9,312 bases of DNA. Origin: an uncultured Pseudomonadota bacterium. GTDB taxonomy: Bacteria > Pseudomonadota > Gammaproteobacteria > Burkholderiales > SG8-39. Where the stretch lies: NCBI GenBank assembly GCA_903895005.1, contig CAITSH010000489.1, positions 1 to 9,312 of the forward strand. Reading direction: 5' to 3'. Position 1 is the first letter of the stretch. Each line of letters opens with the position of its first letter. The notes beneath the pieces were generated by a model. It was not told where the DNA came from, ran no database searches, and saw only the letters and a list, made by a program, of their open reading frames with translations. Below, one piece after another: positions 5,066 to 9,312 of this stretch. The position numbers and the translations under genes are program-made.

Positions 5066-7810
5066 ATGACAGCCGCGCCCATCCCCAAAAAAGAACTGCT
5101 CGCCCGGCTGGCGGGCGGCCTTTCGGCCGGCATCACGGTGGTCACGCCCAACATCCGCCTGGCGCAAGCCCTCGCGCGCGAATTTGACGACGCGCAGGCG
5201 GCGGCCGGGTACGAAAGCTGGGAGACGGCTGACATCCTGCCGCTCACCGCCTTGTTGCAGCGCTTGTACGAAGACGCGCTGTATTCTGATTTGGCGCCGC
5301 AGGTGCCCCTGCTGTTGTCGCAGGCGCAGCAGGCGGCGCTCTGGGAGGGCGTCATCCGTGCCTCCGATGCCGGTGAGGTCTTGCTTGCCGTGCCTGAAAC
5401 CGCAGCCCTTGCCGCCGATGCCTGGAAAACCGCGCACGCATGGCGGCTGCTCGACAGCCTGCGCGCGCGCGACATCAACGAAGACGCCGCGGCGTTTCGC
5501 GACTGGTGCGCCGAATACTCGCGGCGCTGCGCCAAGGAAGGGCACACCGATCCGGCGCGCCTTGCCGACCTCGTCGTCACCCATCTCGCACACGCCGCAA
5601 TGCGCAAGCCCAAAACGCTGGTGGTGTTCGGTTTTGACATCCTGACGCCGCAGCAGCGCGCGCTGTTTGCCGCGCTTGGCGCCTGCGGCACCGAAATCTG
5701 CATCGCCGCACCCGAGGCAATTCCCGCCGCTGCGCAGGCCGTGCAGCGTCGCCCCTGCGCCGATGCGCGCGATGAAGTGCGCCATTCTGCGGCCTGGGCA
5801 CGCGCAAGGCTGGAGGCCAACCCGGCCGCGCGCATCGGTATTGTGATCCCCGACCTTGCCGCAAGGCGCAGCGCCATCGCGCGCGCCTTGCGCGTGGCGC
5901 TCGCACCGGCGTCCATGTTGCCCGGTCATGCGGTGGCCCCGGATGCGCAACCGCTGCCCTTTAACGTGTCGCTGGGCATCGGTCTTAACAGTTACCCGCT
6001 GGTGCAGGCGGCCTTCCTGGTGCTCGAACTCGCCGGCCGCGAATCCGAGTTCAGCCGCGCCAGCCTGCTGACGCGCTCGCCCTTTATCGTTTCAGGCGAA
6101 GCCGAAGCGGCGGCGCGTGCGCGCCTTGACGTCGAGTTGCGCCGCCGCGCCGAACCGGCGATCACGCTCGACCGGCTGCTCGATGTGATTGCCGCCGCCT
6201 CGGTCGATGCGCCGGTGTTCACGCAAACCCTTCGCCAGCTGGCCGAATTCCGCCGCTCGGATTTGTTTGCCGCACGCACGCCCTCGGGCTGGGCCAAGGC
6301 CATGGACGGCGCGCTCAAGCTGATGGGTTTTCCGGACAAGGGCCGCAGCCTCGATTCGGCCGAGTACCAGACCCTCAAAAAATTCCACGAACTGCTCGCC
6401 GGCTTTGCCGCGCTCGACGCCGTGTGCGCCAAGATGGGCTATGGCGAAGCCTTGTCGCGCCTGCGCCGCCTTGCCGCCGAAACCTTGTTCCAACCCGAGG
6501 TGGTGGATGCGCCGGTGCAGGTGCTCGGTGTGCTCGAATCGGCGGGCATCGCCTTTGACCACCTGTGGGTGATGGGGCTCTCTGACGATGCCTGGCCGAT
6601 TCATCCGCGGCCCAATCCCTTTTTGCCGCTCGCGGCGCAGCGCAGCGCCGGCGTGCCCGAGGCCACGCTTGAAGCCACGCTCGCGCTCGATGCCGCGATC
6701 ACGCTAGGCTGGTGCGGCGCCGCGCGCGAAGTCGTGCTCTCGCACCCGCTGATGGACGGCGATCGCCGCCTGCTGGTGAGCCCGCTGATTGCCCACATTG
6801 CAGCCTCCGACGCGCCGATTGCAGCGCAAGAGAGCCACAGCGACCTCATTCATGCAGCCGCGCGCACCGAGACCATCACCGATGCGATGGCGCCGGCGGT
6901 GAGCGCGGGCGCTGCATTGCGCGGCGGCACCGCCGTCATCACCGACCAGTCTGCCTGCCCGTTTCGCGCCTTCGCGCTGCATCGCCTGGATGCGCGCCAG
7001 CCCGAAGAACCGCACGCCGGCCTCGATGCCATGGAGCGGGGCATTCTCGTGCACCGCGTGCTTGCCACCGCCTGGGACAAACTCAAAACGAGCGGCGAAC
7101 TCGATGCCATCACCGACACCGACCTCGATGCGCTGCTCGATGCCGCCGCCGCCGAGGCCGTCGCGCGCGTGCGCCGCGACCGCCCCGCAACGCTGGCCGG
7201 GCGCTTTGCCGATGTGGAGCGTGCACGCCTCGCGCGCTTGGCGCGCGCCTGGCTTGAAACCGAGCGCGAACAGCGCGGCGACGATTACACCGTGGTCGCC
7301 GTCGAGGACAAGCGCACGCTGGTGATGGGCCCGCTCACGCTGCGCGGCAAGATCGACCGCGTAGATGAACTCGATGATGGCCGGCGCATCGTCATCGACT
7401 ACAAATCCACCGCCAAGGCCGCGACCGCGTGGCTGGGCGAGCGCCCCGACGAACCGCAGCTGCCGCTCTACCTCGTGGCCAGCGAAGCGGGCGCGCAGGG
7501 CATCGCCTTCGCGCAAGTCAAGGCCGGTGCGCAAAACATGAAGTTCGTCGCACTCGCCGCCGACGAAACGTTGCTGCCGGTAAAAAAAGCCGCACCCGAA
7601 GCCGGCTGGGACGCGCAGGTCGCCGAATGGGGCAGGGTGCTCGAGCGTCTTGCCACCCAGTTCGCAATTGGCGAGGCCGCCGTCCAGCCCAAAAAGCCCG
7701 GCCTCACCTGCCGCAACTGCGACGTGCAACCCCTATGCCGCATCCACGAACGCATCGGCGCGCCCGATGAAGACGGCGCCGAAGAAACGGATGAAGCCGA
7801 TGCGTCCTAG
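5066..7810 (+). CDS. addB: AddB-like exonuclease subunit with Fe-S PD-(D/E)XK nuclease domain
   Basis: The 914-residue product has an N-terminal helicase-like region and a C-terminal RecB-type nuclease. Nuclease residues visible are His663 (in GILVHRVL), Asp764 (GKIDRVDE), Asp778 and Lys780 (VIDYKST) and Gln798 (PQLPLYL). Cys631 (in SACPFRAF) plus Cys882, Cys885 and Cys891 form a C...C-x2-C-x5-C set, the spacing that holds the 4Fe-4S cluster in Bacillus AddB. Where AddB of Bacillus has a Walker A loop near the N-terminus, this protein reads TVVTPNIRLAQALAREF with no GKT/GKS, so the helicase-like part is probably structural or DNA-binding, as in RecC. It fits the betaproteobacterial family often labelled 'probable DNA repair protein' or PD-(D/E)XK nuclease. 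With the UvrD-like protein at 8900 it should resect double-strand breaks for RecA. The ATG at 5066 has only a weak ribosome binding site. The C-terminal tail is acidic. Confidence 0.92.
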   Translation: MTAAPIPKKELLARLAGGLSAGITVVTPNIRLAQALAREFDDAQAAAGYESWETADILPLTALLQRLYEDALYSDLAPQVPLLLSQAQQAALWEGVIRASDAGEVLLAVPETAALAADAWKTAHAWRLLDSLRARDINEDAAAFRDWCAEYSRRCAKEGHTDPARLADLVVTHLAHAAMRKPKTLVVFGFDILTPQQRALFAALGACGTEICIAAPEAIPAAAQAVQRRPCADARDEVRHSAAWARARLEANPAARIGIVIPDLAARRSAIARALRVALAPASMLPGHAVAPDAQPLPFNVSLGIGLNSYPLVQAAFLVLELAGRESEFSRASLLTRSPFIVSGEAEAAARARLDVELRRRAEPAITLDRLLDVIAAASVDAPVFTQTLRQLAEFRRSDLFAARTPSGWAKAMDGALKLMGFPDKGRSLDSAEYQTLKKFHELLAGFAALDAVCAKMGYGEALSRLRRLAAETLFQPEVVDAPVQVLGVLESAGIAFDHLWVMGLSDDAWPIHPRPNPFLPLAAQRSAGVPEATLEATLALDAAITLGWCGAAREVVLSHPLMDGDRRLLVSPLIAHIAASDAPIAAQESHSDLIHAAARTETITDAMAPAVSAGAALRGGTAVITDQSACPFRAFALHRLDARQPEEPHAGLDAMERGILVHRVLATAWDKLKTSGELDAITDTDLDALLDAAAAEAVARVRRDRPATLAGRFADVERARLARLARAWLETEREQRGDDYTVVAVEDKRTLVMGPLTLRGKIDRVDELDDGRRIVIDYKSTAKAATAWLGERPDEPQLPLYLVASEAGAQGIAFAQVKAGAQNMKFVALAADETLLPVKKAAPEAGWDAQVAEWGRVLERLATQFAIGEAAVQPKKPGLTCRNCDVQPLCRIHERIGAPDEDGAEETDEADAS

Positions 7811-7829
7811 CGAACGATTGCCGACAGCC

Positions 7830-8525
7830 CTAGGCCCAGACCGGATAGCCCTTGGCCTTGCGCGCGTATTCGCCGTGCAGGTCGAGCATGCGCTCGCGCC
7901 AGGCGTACACCGGGTCGTCGGGTTCGAGCAGGCGGGCGGGGGACATGCTGCGCGCAAACATGAAGGGCCCGAACAAAATGTAGTCGGCAAAGCCGGGTGC
8001 GGCGCCGCAGACAAACGGCTGTGCCACCAGCACCTGGCGCACCGGTTCGAGCGCGGTGCGGAACGCCGCGGTGGCGGCGGTGCGGTTGCCGCCCACTTCT
8101 TCGAGGGTCTTGCCGAAGCGTTTTTCGCGCGAGGTCCTGAAGTAGTCCTTGTCCTTGGCGTGCAGGTGGCCGAACAAATCCATGATCACCACCGGCATCA
8201 CCGGCAGCGAGCGCTCCGCCCATTGCTTGAAAAACAGCGCCAGCGCAACCGACTGCGGCGAGTCAAAGAGCTTAGGGCGGTCGGGGTAGGCCGCATCGAG
8301 GTAGAGCGCGATGTCCCAGCTGTCTTTGACCGACTTGTCGCCATCAACCAGCACCGGCACCGTGGTGGCACCTGCAAACTTGAGCGCCTCGGCCTCGGTA
8401 AAGCGCCACGGCACCGTCGTGACCGCAAGCCCCTTGTGCGCCAGCGCCATGCGGATGCGCCAGCAATACGGCGAGAACTGGCGGTCATCATCATCGCCGG
8501 TGAGTTCGTAAAGTTTGATCGACAT
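7830..8525 (-). CDS. Glutathione S-transferase, LigE/beta-etherase-like
   Basis: The 231-residue product is a soluble GST. The N-terminal thioredoxin fold includes MSIKLYEL, then FSPYCWRIRMALAHKGL (residues 17-33) with candidate catalytic Ser18. Pro57 in TTVPVLVD is the expected cis-proline, and Asp68-Ser69 in KDSWDIALYLDAAYPDRP contact the glutathione gamma-glutamyl group. An alpha-helical C-terminal domain follows. The SPYxWR...AL.HKG and DSW.IA.YLD..YPDRP.LF patterns resemble sphingomonad LigE, which cleaves lignin beta-aryl ethers. A substrate is not proven, since many such homologues are uncharacterised. The frame is open for 78 more codons upstream, but the ATG at 8523-8525 is chosen because AAGGGGAG precedes it and the GST fold begins there, while the upstream part runs into the GC-rich repeats. 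It is convergent with addB (19 bases between stops) and lies antisense between addB and its helicase partner. Confidence 0.92.
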   Translation of the reverse strand: MSIKLYELTGDDDDRQFSPYCWRIRMALAHKGLAVTTVPWRFTEAEALKFAGATTVPVLVDGDKSVKDSWDIALYLDAAYPDRPKLFDSPQSVALALFFKQWAERSLPVMPVVIMDLFGHLHAKDKDYFRTSREKRFGKTLEEVGGNRTAATAAFRTALEPVRQVLVAQPFVCGAAPGFADYILFGPFMFARSMSPARLLEPDDPVYAWRERMLDLHGEYARKAKGYPVWA

Positions 8526-8629
8526 GCGGCTCCCCTTGGTGTCTGTTTGTTGTTGGATAAGACGATGCGATGCTACCGCAGGCTCCGGCCTTGCGCTGCC
8601 GCAGCGTCGGCGCATTCGCATCCGAAAGC

Positions 8630-8680
8630 ACACCATCGACTGGAAAAGCCCGTCTGGTGCGGATCTCCAGCCGATGGTGT
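8630..8680 (-). repeat. Long inverted repeat (15-bp arms, 21-base loop) upstream of the GST gene
   Basis: Arm 8630-8644 (ACACCATCGACTGGA) pairs with arm 8666-8680 (TCCAGCCGATGGTGT) at 14 of 15 positions. On the minus-strand RNA the single mismatch becomes a G-U wobble, so the stem is completely paired in the GST direction, while the plus-strand RNA has an A-C mismatch. No T-run follows on either side, so it is not an obvious Rho-independent terminator. It could be a leader structure of the GST transcript or an operator. Confidence 0.5.
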
Positions 8681-8707
8681 CTTTACACTTGAGATGGATG
8701 TGATCTC

Positions 8708-8752
8708 GGTTCCCCTCCCCCTCTGCGGGGGAGGGGGCAGCGGAGAGGGGGC
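8708..8752 (+). repeat. GC-rich hairpin repeat, copy A
   Basis: A 45-base element 42/45 identical to 8852-8896. It folds into a perfect 10-bp stem: CCCCTCCCCC (8712-8721), 5-base loop, GGGGGAGGGG (8727-8736). A G-rich tail follows. It resembles REP-type C-run/G-run extragenic repeats seen between genes in many proteobacteria (from memory). Confidence 0.75.
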
Positions 8753-8786
8753 AAGTCATCGACGTGACGTAGCCCGCATCGTTTCA

Positions 8787-8823
8787 CCCTCTCCCCAACC
8801 CCTCTCCCGTCAAGGGAGAGGGG
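8787..8823 (-). repeat. GC-rich hairpin repeat, copy B (inverted)
   Basis: This is a related element in the opposite orientation to copies A and C. A perfect 10-bp stem forms from CCCCTCTCCC (8799-8808) and GGGAGAGGGG (8814-8823) around GTCAA. On the minus strand 8808-8787 reads four G-runs of 3-4 with loops of 3, 2 and 3 bases, which is a G-quadruplex motif. Confidence 0.7.
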
Positions 8824-8851
8824 CTAGTCTCTCGCGACGACTGTCAGCTAC

Positions 8852-8896
8852 GGTTCCCCTCCCCCTCGGCGGGGGAGGGGACAGGGGAGAGGGGGC
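8852..8896 (+). repeat. GC-rich hairpin repeat, copy C, abutting the helicase gene start
   Basis: The second direct copy of the 45-base element begins 144 bases after copy A. The hairpin is CCCCTCCCCC (8856-8865), loop TCGGC, GGGGGAGGGG (8871-8880). Its G-rich tail ends 3 bases before the helicase ATG, so it provides the only Shine-Dalgarno-like sequence of that gene. G-runs at 8871-8875, 8877-8880, 8884-8887 and 8891-8895, with loops of 1, 3 and 3 bases, meet the usual G-quadruplex rule. Confidence 0.75.
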
Positions 8897-8899
8897 TGC

Positions 8900-9312
8900 A
8901 TGAGCGCCGATAAACTCATCCCCGATGCCGCCGCACGAGAACGCGCGCTTGCGCCCGAGCAGTCCTTCATCGTCCAGGCGCCTGCCGGCTCGGGCAAGAC
9001 GGAGCTGTTGATCCAGCGCTACCTCGGCCTGCTCGCGACCGTGAACGAGCCTGAAGAAGTGGTCGCCATCACCTTTACCAAAAAGGCCGCCGCCGAAATG
9101 CGCGAGCGGGTGCTGGAGGCGATTGCCGACCTTGCGTCGGGCAAGCCGGCCGAGTCGGCACACGCCGAACGGACGCAGCAGCTTGCGCGCGCAGCCATGG
9201 CGCGCGACAAGGCGCTCGGGTGGCGCATTCTCGAGAGCCCGGCGCGGCTGCGTATCCAGACGATCGATGCGTTGTGCGCCTCGCTCACGCGGCAGATGCC
9301 CATGCTCTCCAA
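8900..9312 (+). CDS. addA: UvrD/RecB-like helicase (AddA-type) subunit, N-terminal part
   Basis: The frame is open from ATG 8900 to the right edge, giving 137 codons. Residues 21-36 contain the Walker A loop in QAPAGSGKTELL, with Lys33 and Thr34 binding ATP phosphates. Motif Ia follows as AITFTKKAAAEMRERV, and RLRIQTIDALCASLTRQMP matches the segment after it in superfamily 1A helicases of the RecB/AddA/UvrD type. A full protein would be roughly 1,100 residues and normally ends in a second nuclease domain, which lies outside the window. It should be the motor subunit partnering the AddB-like nuclease at 5066-7810, unwinding broken DNA ends for recombination repair. Such pairs are usually adjacent or overlapping. 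Here 1,089 bases intervene, including an antisense GST gene. The start is supported by homology beginning soon after it and by the G-rich ribosome binding site supplied by the repeat at 8852-8896. The addA symbol is by analogy. Confidence 0.9.
   Translation, partial: MSADKLIPDAAARERALAPEQSFIVQAPAGSGKTELLIQRYLGLLATVNEPEEVVAITFTKKAAAEMRERVLEAIADLASGKPAESAHAERTQQLARAAMARDKALGWRILESPARLRIQTIDALCASLTRQMPMLS

Larger units (their letters stand above)
8526..8899. other. 374-bp intergenic region with hairpin and GC-rich repeats
   Basis: This gap separates the divergent GST gene and helicase gene. It contains a 15-bp-arm hairpin (8630-8680) followed by three C-run/G-run repeats (8708-8752, 8787-8823, 8852-8896). 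Promoters for both genes should be here, but no good sigma-70 pair is visible. No gene is supported. Confidence 0.6.

Noticed and set aside
6704..7729. 341-codon minus-strand frame opposite the addB 3' half
   Set aside because: It lies wholly antisense to the conserved nuclease domain, has low-complexity composition and no recognisable motif.
7811..7829. Shared terminator between the convergent addB and GST stops
   Set aside because: The 19 bases hold no inverted repeat and no T-run.
8526..8759. Longer GST start at 8759
   Set aside because: The extra 78 codons cover the hairpin and repeat copy A. The GST fold begins at the ATG 8523-8525, which has its own ribosome binding site.
8708..8896. 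CRISPR array from the repeated 45-base elements
   Set aside because: There are only two direct copies, with a related inverted copy between them, no regular spacers and no cas genes. Hairpin structure fits REP-type elements better.
7650..8903. 417-codon plus-strand frame spanning the addB end, the GST gene and the repeats
   Set aside because: It overlaps two well-supported genes, and its C-terminal part is translated GC-rich repeat.

Overview
The window is GC-rich, gene-dense bacterial DNA. It most resembles a betaproteobacterium, probably Burkholderiales or a relative. This rests on a Bug/TctC-type solute receptor, a 4,5-dihydroxyphthalate decarboxylase-like gene, an AddB-like nuclease/UvrD-like helicase pair of the betaproteobacterial kind and a LigE-like glutathione transferase, all recognised by eye without any database search. 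No phage, IS element, CRISPR array, tRNA or rRNA was seen.

Left region (1-2168, minus strand): a tightly packed operon of three genes, read right to left. It encodes a secreted Bug/TctC receptor (1167-2168), a 4,5-dihydroxyphthalate decarboxylase-like protein (178-1170) and the first 60 residues of an MhpB/LigB-type extradiol ring-cleavage dioxygenase that runs off the left edge (1-181). Both junctions are 4-base ATGA start/stop overlaps. The likely theme is capture of a carboxylated aromatic, its decarboxylation to a catechol and meta-cleavage of the ring, but the substrate cannot be read from the sequence. Divergent to it is a tiny 51-residue lipoprotein gene (2298-2453).

Middle region (2454-5065): a 700-residue membrane sensor histidine kinase on the minus strand (2557-4659), with a periplasmic Cache-like sensor, PAS, HisKA and HATPase domains and no response regulator beside it. 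A perfect 11-bp-arm palindrome lies just upstream. A 29-bp imperfect repeat in opposite orientations brackets the kinase gene. The 406-bp intergenic stretch 4660-5065 has no convincing gene.

Right region (5066-9312): a 914-residue AddB-like nuclease (Fe-S PD-(D/E)XK nuclease with a Walker-A-less helicase-like part) and the start of its UvrD/RecB-like helicase partner at 8900. Together these should form an AddAB/RecBCD-like double-strand-break resection machine. Unusually, the pair is split by a convergent LigE-like glutathione S-transferase (7830-8525) and a 374-bp spacer. The spacer carries a long hairpin and three GC-rich hairpin repeats. The last repeat supplies the Shine-Dalgarno sequence of the helicase gene and contains a textbook G-quadruplex motif.
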